Source: Bacteroidia bacterium (lineage in GTDB: Bacteria; Bacteroidota; Bacteroidia; J057). From it: a stretch of 64,000 bases of DNA. Numbering within the stretch: the first letter of the stretch is position 1; every line of letters starts with the position of its first letter. The translations under genes and the position numbers were made by a program. The DNA is taken from the NCBI GenBank assembly GCA_022760475.1, contig JALEFZ010000005.1, positions 1-64,000 of the forward strand, written 5' to 3'. Under the pieces are notes generated by a model, which saw only the letters and a list, made by a program, of their open reading frames with translations, was not told the DNA's origin and searched no databases. Below, in pieces: positions 51,177 through 59,489 of the stretch.

Positions 51177-51792
51177 TCTTGCCCTATTAACGGGCTGGTT
51201 AAGTGGTTTGGTTCTGAGCTTCTTCGGGTCATTGCCGCCTGGACTGATCAGCCTTACGGTAACAAGGGAGAACCTGGAATCAGGCCGAAAAACTGCCATG
51301 CGGATAGCTCTGGGAGCGGCTTTGGTGGAAATGGTACAGGCCATTGTTTCAGTGCAGTTTTCCCAACTCATAAGCAGCCAGGAAAAGCTGATGACATATT
51401 TCCGTTGGGCTGCTATAATTGTATTCTTAGCTTTGGGAATTTACCTGATTCGCCTGGAGACCAAATTACAGCCTTCGTCTAAATCCTATCCCTATAAAGA
51501 TTTTCTGCTGGGGGTGGTGGTGTCCGGTTTGAACTTCCTGGCTTACCCTTATTGGTTATTTTATGGAACATATCTCCAAACAAAGTCCTGGCTTGGATTA
51601 GGCATAGTAGACAGCCTTTTTCTAGGCTTTGGGGTAGGCATGGGCACCTTCCTGGCCATGTTGGTATATATCTGGCTAAGCAAGGCGATGATTTCAAACT
51701 TGCCTCAGATCATTGGTAGAGTTAATAAGGCAATTGGAGCAATATTTATCTTATTTGGAATTTGGCAATTGTTTCAGCTTTTGATCCATTGA
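51166..51792 (+). CDS. LysE family exporter
   Basis: 208 aa with six hydrophobic helices. The start LVLSFFGSLPPGLISLTVTR resembles the conserved xPGP-like first loop of LysE/RhtB exporters, with a shifted P-P-G. Family members export amino acids or related small molecules by proton exchange. It overlaps the ATP-grasp gene by 11 nt and so is translationally coupled to it. Confidence 0.82.
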   Translation: MSLNLALLTGWLSGLVLSFFGSLPPGLISLTVTRENLESGRKTAMRIALGAALVEMVQAIVSVQFSQLISSQEKLMTYFRWAAIIVFLALGIYLIRLETKLQPSSKSYPYKDFLLGVVVSGLNFLAYPYWLFYGTYLQTKSWLGLGIVDSLFLGFGVGMGTFLAMLVYIWLSKAMISNLPQIIGRVNKAIGAIFILFGIWQLFQLLIH

Positions 51793-51933
51793 TAAATCAA
51801 GCTCTCTCCTATTTTCGTTTCTCATTTTCCAGCCCATTGCTTAGATTAAATATAGATTCCATTCTTGTCCTGTAGCCAACAATTCAAGATTGAAAGCCTC
51901 AATAATATTACAAGCGAAAAGCCCAAATTAGTT

Positions 51934-52140
51934 ATGCTACCCATACAGATTTTTATATGGCTATTATATGCCTACATGATCATAGGTGTCCTGGTAGGGG
52001 CATGGTTTCTGGCAACTGCTGCTGCCAAAATTGATGAAGACATCAGAGGAGCCAAGTGGTACACCAAATTGCTATTATTTCCAGGAGCTGTGGCCCTTTG
52101 GCCTGTTTTGTTGAGAAAAGCCCTTAATCATAAAAACTAA
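51934..52140 (+). CDS. Small membrane protein, first gene of the redox block
   Basis: 68 aa from the ATG at 51934 (an upstream ATG at 51865 adds 23 residues without membrane character). One or two membrane helices (about 5-29 and 48-60), separated by KIDEDIRGAKWYTKLL; the second reads LLFPGAVALWPVLLRK. From memory, proteins with such a FPGxxALWPxLL end accompany Rieske/ferric-reductase genes in other bacteria. It begins a run of four close genes. Confidence 0.65.
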   Translation: MLPIQIFIWLLYAYMIIGVLVGAWFLATAAAKIDEDIRGAKWYTKLLLFPGAVALWPVLLRKALNHKN

Positions 52141-52146
52141 GCTGTC

Positions 52147-52320
52147 ATGAACCCCAAACTCAGAAAAAGGCATCGCTGGATATGGATGGCCTGGGCGCTT
52201 ATCTTGCCCATTCTTTTTGCATTGGCTGTACTCCTAATTCCCCAACAAGAAGTTCAGAATGACGAATTTCCTGTATTGCCGGATCAATCATCACACACAC
52301 AAACTACCCAAAATCCATGA
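52147..52320 (+). CDS. Small single-helix membrane protein
   Basis: 57 aa: a basic N-terminus (MNPKLRKRHRWIWMAWA) followed by one membrane helix (about 12-33) and a polar tail rich in Gln and Thr. It lies 6 nt after the previous small gene, and its ATGA stop/start overlaps the start of the ferric-reductase/Rieske gene, so it is translated in one unit. No motif is known; it is probably a membrane subunit or assembly factor of the neighbouring redox protein. Confidence 0.6.
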   Translation: MNPKLRKRHRWIWMAWALILPILFALAVLLIPQQEVQNDEFPVLPDQSSHTQTTQNP

Positions 52321-53378
52321 GCCATACCTATGTCCCGGTTCTTTGGAACCGCCAAAAGAAAATCTACGACCTCGTATTGTGGGGAGGAATCTTCCTGTTT
52401 TTGGCAATTTTCATCGCTTGCCAACTGATATTTTTCCCTGAAATAACTGCAGAGAGCTTGATCATTCGAGCTACAGGTACCCTTGCCTTTGTGATGCTGC
52501 ATATCATTTTGGCGATTGGTCCCATTGCAAGGTTAAACCCTGTTTTTCTTCCTCTTCTTTATAATAGGAGACATTTTGGGGTAAGTATGTTCATCGTTGC
52601 ATTGGTTCATGGGATATTCAATCTCATCCAATTTCATTCTTTTGGCAATTCAGATCCCATACTATCCATTTTTACCTCTAACGAGCACTACAATTCCTTG
52701 ACCCGCTTTCCTTTCCAGAGTTTGGGATTTTTTGCCTTGTTGATACTCTTTTTGATGGCAGCTACCAGTCATGATTTTTGGCTAAAAAATCTTAGCCCTA
52801 GGGTGTGGAAGGGCTTGCACATGATGGTATATGTAGCTTATGGATTGCTGATTTTCCATGTATTGCTTGGGGTTGTACAGACAGAAAACTCATTCTTTAA
52901 CATAGGACTTCTTGGTATCGGAATGGTCAGCTTGATTGGGCTTCATCTCATGGCAAGTTTGCAGGAGTTAAAGGGTACAGAAAAGCCTGATGAGAAATTG
53001 GATGAAGACTTTGTATTTGTATGTGAATGGGACGATATACTGGAAAATAGGGCCAAAACGGTCATGATTGAAGATCAAAATATCGCAGTCTTCAAATACG
53101 ATCAAAAGGTCTCGGCGGTCAACAACCTTTGTCGCCATCAAAATGGCCCCTTGGGCGAAGGCAAAATCCTGGATGGTTGCATAACCTGCCCCTGGCATGG
53201 CTATCAGTATCTCCCCGAAAATGGCCAATCGCCTCCTCCATTTACCGAAAAAGTCGAAACCTATGATGTGAAAATCATAGGGGAGAAAATTTATGTGAAT
53301 CCCAAACCCTATCCAGAAGGCACAGAAAGACCTCCGGCAATTTATACACCCTCAAGCCCAAGCAGCAATGGAAAATAA
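52317..53378 (+). CDS. Ferric-reductase-like membrane domain fused to a Rieske domain
   Basis: 353 aa. Six hydrophobic helices (about 18-37, 52-70, 80-100, 130-148, 162-182, 190-208) with histidines in HIILAIG, HGIFNL, HMMVYVAYG and FHVLLG that fit a two-heme-b ferric-reductase-like transmembrane domain. The C-terminal third is a Rieske domain with CRH (near 272-274) and CPWH (near 290-293), the 2Fe-2S ligand pair. It should move electrons between membrane hemes and the Rieske cluster. Its start overlaps the small gene before it and its end overlaps the next gene by 11 nt. Confidence 0.85.
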   Translation: MSHTYVPVLWNRQKKIYDLVLWGGIFLFLAIFIACQLIFFPEITAESLIIRATGTLAFVMLHIILAIGPIARLNPVFLPLLYNRRHFGVSMFIVALVHGIFNLIQFHSFGNSDPILSIFTSNEHYNSLTRFPFQSLGFFALLILFLMAATSHDFWLKNLSPRVWKGLHMMVYVAYGLLIFHVLLGVVQTENSFFNIGLLGIGMVSLIGLHLMASLQELKGTEKPDEKLDEDFVFVCEWDDILENRAKTVMIEDQNIAVFKYDQKVSAVNNLCRHQNGPLGEGKILDGCITCPWHGYQYLPENGQSPPPFTEKVETYDVKIIGEKIYVNPKPYPEGTERPPAIYTPSSPSSNGK

Positions 53379-54204
53379 TACCAACAAAGAAGATTTTTAC
53401 ATTGGTTGGCAGGACAAAGCCCCTGGTAAATTTGGCCGGGCAGCAAGGATATTTGCACTGCTGAGTCTATTTTTAGGTGCAATGACTGCTGCGGTTTTGG
53501 TCATCAACCAAAAAGGATTTGCAGACTCTGTATTCGAATTTGGAGAAACTACTCAGCTGGAGGGTTTTTTGACTCTTGATCCAGTTCCAATGCTCAGGGT
53601 ATCAAAGGAAGGCAGATCTGAGGGCATGTTATTGGTAGGGCTGGGAAAATTTGGATCTGAAGCCACCATTGATCAGATCCTTAAGAAAGAAAACATACAA
53701 CTTGAGCAAGACGCCTCCCTGAAGGTAACACTCAAGGGGACACGCATTTACCATAATGGAAAATCTGCGTTGGAACTTACCGACGGGCTGGATTCCTTCG
53801 TGGGTGCTGAAGGTGATCAACTAAAGGCAGAGCCAGCCATTTCTTCTTTTGGAAGGAAGACCCTTTCAGGAGAAATCCTTGATCCAAAGTGTGCACTAGG
53901 GGTAATGAAGCCTGGCTATGGCAAACCTCATAGGTCATGCGCCATAAGGTGTATCTCAGGAGGCATTCCTCCTATTTTTAGGGCAAGTTTTGCAGATGGA
54001 CAGGTTTTGCATGCCATTTTGCTTGGGCCTAAAGGAGAAAAAATCAATGAAGAAGTGTTGCCATTTGTTGCTGACAAAGTTCGGATTTGTGGAGAGTTGA
54101 TTATGCAGGACGATTGGTATGTATTTAAACTTGAGCCTGAATCAGAAATAATAAGGCTCTCTTATTATGGAGCAGAAGGAGTCTCATCGACCTGTGGAGG
54201 ATAA
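53368..54204 (+). CDS. Membrane-anchored protein with a conserved Cys/His motif
   Basis: 278 aa. One membrane helix (about 25-46) is followed by a large extracytoplasmic part that contains beta-rich OB-like segments and the block SGEILDPKCALGVMKPGYG, then KPHRSCAIRCISGGIPPIF (near 166-203). The cysteines (DPKC, SCAIRC) and histidine are spaced like a metal or cofactor site. Such a DPKC...HRxCAxRCIxGGIPP block is, from memory, typical of proteins encoded beside Rieske/ferric-reductase fusions. Function is unknown. It overlaps that gene by 11 nt, so it is very likely part of the same complex. Confidence 0.7.
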   Translation: MENNTNKEDFYIGWQDKAPGKFGRAARIFALLSLFLGAMTAAVLVINQKGFADSVFEFGETTQLEGFLTLDPVPMLRVSKEGRSEGMLLVGLGKFGSEATIDQILKKENIQLEQDASLKVTLKGTRIYHNGKSALELTDGLDSFVGAEGDQLKAEPAISSFGRKTLSGEILDPKCALGVMKPGYGKPHRSCAIRCISGGIPPIFRASFADGQVLHAILLGPKGEKINEEVLPFVADKVRICGELIMQDDWYVFKLEPESEIIRLSYYGAEGVSSTCGG

Positions 54205-54236
54205 ATTACAGATTGACCCCAAAATACCATTGCTTT

Positions 54237-55484
54237 ATGTTTGAAGTGTTTTCATTGGTCGTGGCGATTGCTGCCTTATTCAGCTTTATCAACCACAAGC
54301 TATTAAAGTTGCCCTCTGCAATTGGGGTCCTTACCTTATCCCTGGCAATATCCTTGGTGTTGGTAGGCTTTCAGGTATTTTTTCCAGATAACTTTCTGAC
54401 CTTCTGCGAGGTGGTTACCAACCTTGATTTCAGAACCATTCTGTTCAAGTTTCTCCTCGGGTTTCTACTGTTTGCCGGAGCGATTCATGTGAATCTAACT
54501 CAACTACTGGAGGAGCGTGGTCCTGTGATTGTGTTTGCGACCTTAGGAGTTGTGGTCTCCACTTTCATTATTGGAGGCCTTGTATTTCTCCTTTCTGAGG
54601 CTTTGAGTTTGGGCCTAAAATTACCGGAAGCCCTGGTGTTTGGAGCACTAATTTCTCCTACAGATCCTGTCGCGGTGCTTAACCTATTGAGAAAGGCCAA
54701 TGTTGACAAGAAATTGGAAATAAAAATTGTTGGAGAATCCTTATTCAATGATGGGATTGGCATTGTAGTATTCCTAACGCTTCTAGCGATAGCAGGTGGG
54801 ATGAGTCATGGAGGTGGCGAAGAAATTACAGTTAGCAGCATTGCTATATCCTTGCTGAAGGAAGCGGGAGGAGGCCTACTCTTGGGGGCATTATTGGGCT
54901 ACTTGGGGATTTTATCTCTGAATGCGATAAATGATGAGCCTATAATTGAGGTGCACATCACCATCGCAATTGTGATGGGAGGCTATGCCTTGGCAGAAAC
55001 CTTGGGTATATCAGGAGCACTTGCAATGGTTGTGGCTGGATTGATGATTGGAAACAGCTTGTCTCGACCTGATATACCTCAAGCAGTGAAGACAAATATG
55101 AATACCTTCTGGCTTATCCTGGACGAGGTACTCAATGCGGTTTTATTTGTAATGATTGGGATTGAAGTATTAATCCTTGAAGGAATGGATTCACGTTACT
55201 TTATCTTTGGTGGAGTGGCCATCCTGCTAGTATTAGTTTCAAGATATATTTCGGTCTTGATTGGGAATAGCCTTCTTCCAAAGGCTCATAGGTCAAATTC
55301 GAAGGAACTGGTGATTTTGACCTGGGCAGGACTCCGAGGTGGGATTTCTATTGCCCTTGCATTGAACCTCTCCGACTCAATGAGCCGTGAACCTATATTA
55401 TTTGCCACTTACCTGATCGTTATTTTCTCCATCCTGGTCCAAGGATTATCGATTGGAGCGTTGGTAAAAAGATTAAAAAACTAA
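54237..55484 (+). CDS. CPA1-type sodium(cation)/proton antiporter
   Basis: 415 aa from the ATG at 54237 (a TTG eight codons up is open but less likely). Eleven to twelve hydrophobic helices with the family marks FKFLLGFLLFAGAIHVN, the substrate-binding region ISPTDPVAVLNLL (near 145-157), VGESLFNDGIGIVVFL (near 171-186) and WAGLRGGISIALAL (near 369-382). It should exchange Na+ or K+ for protons across the cytoplasmic membrane. It follows the redox block by 32 nt and precedes the Rieske-ThDP fusion by 30 nt, so all may be one transcript. Confidence 0.9.
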   Translation: MFEVFSLVVAIAALFSFINHKLLKLPSAIGVLTLSLAISLVLVGFQVFFPDNFLTFCEVVTNLDFRTILFKFLLGFLLFAGAIHVNLTQLLEERGPVIVFATLGVVVSTFIIGGLVFLLSEALSLGLKLPEALVFGALISPTDPVAVLNLLRKANVDKKLEIKIVGESLFNDGIGIVVFLTLLAIAGGMSHGGGEEITVSSIAISLLKEAGGGLLLGALLGYLGILSLNAINDEPIIEVHITIAIVMGGYALAETLGISGALAMVVAGLMIGNSLSRPDIPQAVKTNMNTFWLILDEVLNAVLFVMIGIEVLILEGMDSRYFIFGGVAILLVLVSRYISVLIGNSLLPKAHRSNSKELVILTWAGLRGGISIALALNLSDSMSREPILFATYLIVIFSILVQGLSIGALVKRLKN

Positions 55485-55514
55485 GACAAAAAAATCATAT
55501 TAAAACCCCTAATC

Positions 55515-57461
55515 ATGGAAAAAGAAATTGTTTGGCATCTTGTATTAGAAAATAAAAATGAGCTAGCAGAGGGTCGTGTGATGACTGTAAATGCAGGCCA
55601 TAAATCCATCTGCCTTACCCATTTTGAGGGAAAATATGCTGCCCTTGACAACAAATGTCCCCACCAGGGAGGTCCCTTGGGAGAGGGTTCAATCGAAAAT
55701 GGGCTTTTGAGATGTCCATGGCATGGCTGGGATTACCACCCCTGTACAGGAAAAGCTCCAGGCTATGACGATGGAGTGGAAACTTATGAATTAAAAGTTG
55801 AAGGAAATGAGATATTTGTGGGATTGGAAGCAGAACCACCACATGAAACTACCATTTCTGACCTGATGGTGGACACAATGGTGAACTGGGGGGTTGATAC
55901 AGTATTTGGAATGGTAGGGCATTCAAATTTAGGCTTTGCCGATGCCATGAGGAGAAAAGCTGAGGAAGGGAAATTGAATTATTATGGGATCAGGCATGAG
56001 GGCGCTGCCTCTTTTGCTGCTTCTGCCTATGGCAAGTTGACGGGACGCCCAGCGGGCTGCTTTGCAATTGCGGGGCCTGGGGCTACGAATATGTTTACCG
56101 GACTATGGGATGCCAAGGTAGACCGTGCGCCAATTCTAGCCTTGACTGGACAAGTCGCGACCCAGGTGTTGGGAACGGGAAATTTCCAGGAATTAGACTT
56201 GGTAAGAGCCTTTCAGACTGTAGCAGAGTTTAACCACAGGGTGCAGCATACAAGCAAGCACAGCGAACTGATGAGTTTGGCCATTAAAAATGCCTTGCTG
56301 AAAAGAGATGTAGCGCATTTGACCTTCCCGGATGAGGTGCAGCAACAAGTTGCGGCAGATGGGGCAAAGGCTCAGACCTCTGAGGGACGTATCACTCCGA
56401 TGACCATTGCTCCTCCCAAGGAGACCTTCGACAAGGCGCTGGAGATGCTCAACAAAGCGGAGCGTCCAGTGATCATTGTTGGCCATGGTGCAAGGTTCCA
56501 CATGGACAAGGTAGTAGCCTTTGCAGAAAAAATGAACTGCCCTGTGTTGACAACCTTCAAGGGCAAAGGCCAGATCTCCGATCAGCATCCATTGGGTTGT
56601 GGAGTCCTGGGTAGGAGTGGAACTCCAATTGCTTCCTGGTTCATGAATGAGGCAGATTTATTGTTGGTGATTGGGGCATCATTTTCAAAGCATACAGGCA
56701 TTACCCCCAAGCTTCCAACGATCCAAATAGATTTCGATCCATTGGCTCTAAGTAAATTTCACAAAGTAGATGCTGCTGTCTGGGGGGAAATTTCTGTAAC
56801 AGTGGATATGCTGAATGAGCAGTTGAGCGAATACAACAACAAAGTGGATCGCAGGCCAGAAATTGCCAAAAGATGGGCCATTTGGCGAAGTGAGAAGGCG
56901 AAACGCTTGATTGAAGATCGCGGAGAAGGATTGAGTTCTATCGCGGTTTTTGACTCCTTGACTCGTCTTGCCCCTGATGATGCGGTAATGTGTGTGGACG
57001 TAGGGAACAATGCTTACTCCTTCGGGAGGTATTTTGAAACACAAAATCATTCCTTCCTCATGTCAGGTTATCTGGGTTCGATTGGTTTTGCCTTTCCGGC
57101 GGCGATGGGAGCTTGGGCAGCGGTAAAAGACAGCCGTCCGGTTATTGCCGTGGCAGGTGATGGGGGTTTTTGCCAATATCTGGCAGAGTTGACCACCGCA
57201 GTCAAGTACAACATGCCCATAAAAACCATTATCATAAACAACAATGAGCTGGGAAAAATCTCTAAGGAGCAGCGAGCACTAGAGGTCGATGTATGGGCAA
57301 CCAGTTTGGTAAATCCTGATTTTGCTGCTTATGCCACCAGCATTGGAGCTTTGGGTGTACAGGTGACGAAACGCGAGGATCTGGACGAAGCGATGAAACA
57401 GATCATGGCACATGATGGGCCAGCCCTATTGGAGGTCAAAACCGATGTGAAATTGATATAG
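55515..57461 (+). CDS. Rieske domain fused to a ThDP-dependent enzyme (pyruvate-oxidase-like)
   Basis: 648 aa. Residues 1-108 are a Rieske domain with CPHQGG (Cys48, His50) and CPWHGW (Cys67, His70). Residues 110-648 are a complete three-domain ThDP enzyme: an N-terminal PYR domain with the catalytic Glu162 in YYGIRHEGAAS, a central nucleotide-binding-like domain (KAERPVIIVGHGARF, near 315-330), and a PP domain with GDGGFCQY (near 549) and the NNNELGKI end of the ThDP motif. It resembles pyruvate oxidase and acetolactate-synthase-type enzymes. A 2Fe-2S cluster at the N-terminus suggests it hands electrons to, or takes them from, a carrier. The true substrate is unknown. Confidence 0.88.
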   Translation: MEKEIVWHLVLENKNELAEGRVMTVNAGHKSICLTHFEGKYAALDNKCPHQGGPLGEGSIENGLLRCPWHGWDYHPCTGKAPGYDDGVETYELKVEGNEIFVGLEAEPPHETTISDLMVDTMVNWGVDTVFGMVGHSNLGFADAMRRKAEEGKLNYYGIRHEGAASFAASAYGKLTGRPAGCFAIAGPGATNMFTGLWDAKVDRAPILALTGQVATQVLGTGNFQELDLVRAFQTVAEFNHRVQHTSKHSELMSLAIKNALLKRDVAHLTFPDEVQQQVAADGAKAQTSEGRITPMTIAPPKETFDKALEMLNKAERPVIIVGHGARFHMDKVVAFAEKMNCPVLTTFKGKGQISDQHPLGCGVLGRSGTPIASWFMNEADLLLVIGASFSKHTGITPKLPTIQIDFDPLALSKFHKVDAAVWGEISVTVDMLNEQLSEYNNKVDRRPEIAKRWAIWRSEKAKRLIEDRGEGLSSIAVFDSLTRLAPDDAVMCVDVGNNAYSFGRYFETQNHSFLMSGYLGSIGFAFPAAMGAWAAVKDSRPVIAVAGDGGFCQYLAELTTAVKYNMPIKTIIINNNELGKISKEQRALEVDVWATSLVNPDFAAYATSIGALGVQVTKREDLDEAMKQIMAHDGPALLEVKTDVKLI

Positions 57462-57650
57462 TATTTGTTACTTCTAAACCCACTTTTCTAAGTACTGGTG
57501 AAGAATATGGTGGTCTTTCTGCAGATGTTAAGAATTTGCAGGAAGGCCATTCGTCCTTTTGATAAGACCTCCTCCCTCGAAGAGGAAGTACGTTTTAGAA
57601 ATTATATACAGTAAGGTGAAAAACCTGTCAACCAGAGCCAAAGCAGATGA

Positions 57651-57887
57651 TCAGGAACCCCTCCGTCGATATCTTAAGATCAATAGCCTGATCACTGCGC
57701 CAAGCATAATTACAGCAAAGGCAATCAGGATGAAGAACAGCCATGAAATGGGTAAGAATTCCGGACTTAGAGGAACAGGAGCTTGGCTTAGTAGAATCAT
57801 AAAAACACCCCATGCCAATGTTCCCATAATGACACTGGCCAAAATGATTGCAGTAATATTTATTTTATTCTTTCTCGCTTTGCCCAT
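57651..57887 (-). CDS. Small two-helix membrane protein
   Basis: 78 aa from the ATG at 57887 (MGKARKNKINITAI). Two membrane helices (about 11-30 and 45-66) with a PLSPEFLP loop and a basic end (LRYRRRGS). I do not recognise a family. It lies 52 nt beyond the next small membrane gene, but a strong terminator stands between them, so it may use its own promoter. Confidence 0.5.
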   Translation of the reverse strand: MGKARKNKINITAIILASVIMGTLAWGVFMILLSQAPVPLSPEFLPISWLFFILIAFAVIMLGAVIRLLILRYRRRGS

Positions 57888-57903
57888 ATTCTTAAGCAAG
57901 AAA

Positions 57904-57935
57904 AAATCCTTCCCAATTCGGAAGGATTTCCTTTA
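57904..57935 (-). terminator. Terminator of the CDF transporter unit
   Basis: On the minus strand AAATCCTTCC pairs perfectly with GGAAGGATTT around a 6-nt loop, then TTTTTT. It ends the unit formed by the CDF transporter gene and the 84-aa membrane protein. Confidence 0.85.
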
Positions 57936-57939
57936 CACG

Positions 57940-58194
57940 TTATGAGTTTTCTCTTTTTCGCAGAACTCTCATTATTAATCGTTGAAGAAATGTGACTGAA
58001 AGAATGCATACAAACAGTATGAGTCCAATGCCTAAGGATACAATGACCATGGAAAGGGTCATCCATTCGGGGGGCAATGGAATTTCAAAAGGATACCTTC
58101 CAAAGAGGTATATCAAAAGCCAGTTGCCAATAAAGCCTAAAACGAAACTTACTCGAGCAATAAGCTTGACATTAACCTTACCCTCCTCAGGCAT
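57940..58194 (-). CDS. Small two-helix membrane protein coupled to a CDF transporter
   Basis: 84 aa with two membrane helices (about 10-30 and 46-70) and a basic end (LIMRVLRKRENS). The ATG lies inside the last codons of the CDF gene (8-nt overlap), so translation is coupled. No family is recognised; it could be an accessory to the transporter. A terminator follows at once. Confidence 0.65.
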   Translation of the reverse strand: MPEEGKVNVKLIARVSFVLGFIGNWLLIYLFGRYPFEIPLPPEWMTLSMVIVSLGIGLILFVCILSVTFLQRLIMRVLRKRENS

Positions 58195-59146
58195 TGGCTC
58201 CTCCTTTGGTCAGCTTCGTCACTGCTTGAGCTTCAACGTAGATCTTCTTTACGATGGGATATTTCTCTCGAATGTTGTTTTCTATCCTGCGAACTACTTC
58301 CTCTATCTCATCGGATTTCAGGTTATCCTTGAATTCTACATCTAATGCTACAAACAAGTCATCCGGCCCAAAGTGCATGGTAATAGGAGGTTTGGCGTTG
58401 AAGACTTCTTCATCTTCTTCTACGATTTTTTCGATGCCCAGCCTGACTTCAGGAAGTGCACTTTCTCCGATCAACAAAGCCTTGGTCTCCGAAGCCAGGA
58501 TCACTGCTATCACTGCCAGGATCACACCAATTACGATAGAAGCAATACCATCATAGATGGGATTTCCTGTGTAGTCTGTCAACCAAACACCCGCCATAGC
58601 TACCATCAAGCCCAAGAGAGCTGCAGTATCTTCAAAAATTACCGCAAATCTAGACGGGTCTTTCGATTTTCTGATGGCCTCCCAAAAACCAAATTTTCTC
58701 TTGCGGCGCTCCTTGTTGAAACTTCGCAATGCAAAAAACAGCGCTGCACCTTCAAAAATCATCGCCAAGACAAGGATAATATAGTTTAGGGTAGGATCAC
58801 CGGGCTTTTCAAGGTGGCCTTCATGGCTAAGGGATTCCATCACATGGTTATAACCTTCGATGAATGATACCCCGCCACCCAAAGCAAAAATCAGAATAGC
58901 CACTACCAACGACCAGAAGTATAATTCTTTCCCATGTCCCATTGGATGTTCTTCATCAGGACCGATTTTGGAGCGCTGAATACCATATAAGAGGAGTAAA
59001 CCATTGCCTGAATCCACCAAAGAGTGAATCCCTTCGGATAGCATCGCGGCACTTCCACTGATGAATGAGCCTACGAATTTGGCAATTGCAATGGCAATAT
59101 TGGCAGCAACCGCTGCATAAATGGGGCCTTTTTCTGTTCCAGCCAT
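58187..59146 (-). CDS. Cation diffusion facilitator (CDF) metal exporter
   Basis: 319 aa. Six membrane helices (about 8-30, 38-58, 80-100, 118-138, 170-190, 195-215), with the metal-site residues HSLVDSGN (His/Asp in helix 2), and FEDTAALLG plus D in helix 5. A C-terminal cytoplasmic domain (about 225-310) follows, as usual for CDF proteins, with the HFGPDDLFVALDVEFKD strand pattern. It should export Zn2+, Fe2+ or another divalent cation in exchange for protons. The metal cannot be read from this sequence. A small membrane protein gene is coupled at its 3' end. Confidence 0.9.
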   Translation of the reverse strand: MAGTEKGPIYAAVAANIAIAIAKFVGSFISGSAAMLSEGIHSLVDSGNGLLLLYGIQRSKIGPDEEHPMGHGKELYFWSLVVAILIFALGGGVSFIEGYNHVMESLSHEGHLEKPGDPTLNYIILVLAMIFEGAALFFALRSFNKERRKRKFGFWEAIRKSKDPSRFAVIFEDTAALLGLMVAMAGVWLTDYTGNPIYDGIASIVIGVILAVIAVILASETKALLIGESALPEVRLGIEKIVEEDEEVFNAKPPITMHFGPDDLFVALDVEFKDNLKSDEIEEVVRRIENNIREKYPIVKKIYVEAQAVTKLTKGGANA

Positions 59147-59236
59147 GGTGTGTGGTGATTTTTATACAAATTAAACCCGTATAGACTTGCCATGCAACGT
59201 CTCTGCGACGAAAAGCTAAAGCAGTTTACAGGCATT

Positions 59237-59395
59237 TCATTTATTCCTCCGACACCTTTCGCTACAATAAGTCACTTCTTCCCAGTTTCTCTCCCATTTT
59301 TTTCGCCATGAAAATGGAAGCCCGCAGACAGGACAAATCTTGCTTGGAAGATTTGATTTGGTGATTCTCTTGACCTTGTTTTTACCTTTAGGCAT
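59237..59395 (-). CDS. DUF2256 family mini-protein
   Basis: 52 aa, below normal ORF cut-offs. It reads [19 protein letters not shown] followed by [20 protein letters not shown] and [13 protein letters not shown]. The two pairs of cysteines (CPVC and CSERC) form a zinc-finger-like arrangement, and the [14 protein letters not shown] core is the signature of DUF2256. The function is unknown; the family is common as a stand-alone mini-protein in bacteria. It lies on the minus strand between the CDF gene start and the pdhA terminator. Confidence 0.8.
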   Translation of the reverse strand: MPKGKNKVKRITKSNLPSKICPVCGLPFSWRKKWERNWEEVTYCSERCRRNK

Positions 59396-59433
59396 GCTTT
59401 TCAAACAGAAGTTTAACTTAAAAGTTTAGCCCC

Positions 59434-59464
59434 AAAAAAAGCCCGAAGCCAATAGACTCCGGGC
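59434..59464 (-). terminator. Terminator of pdhA
   Basis: On the minus strand GCCCG pairs with CGGGC around a 14-nt loop and TTTTTTT follows, 26 nt beyond the pdhA stop. Confidence 0.8.
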
Positions 59465-59489
59465 ATTAAGTTATGATTTAAGGGAATAC

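Noticed and set aside
57559..57945. 128-aa plus-strand frame over the small membrane genes
   Set aside because: The minus-strand frames give sensible membrane proteins, and the plus frame runs through a terminator hairpin.
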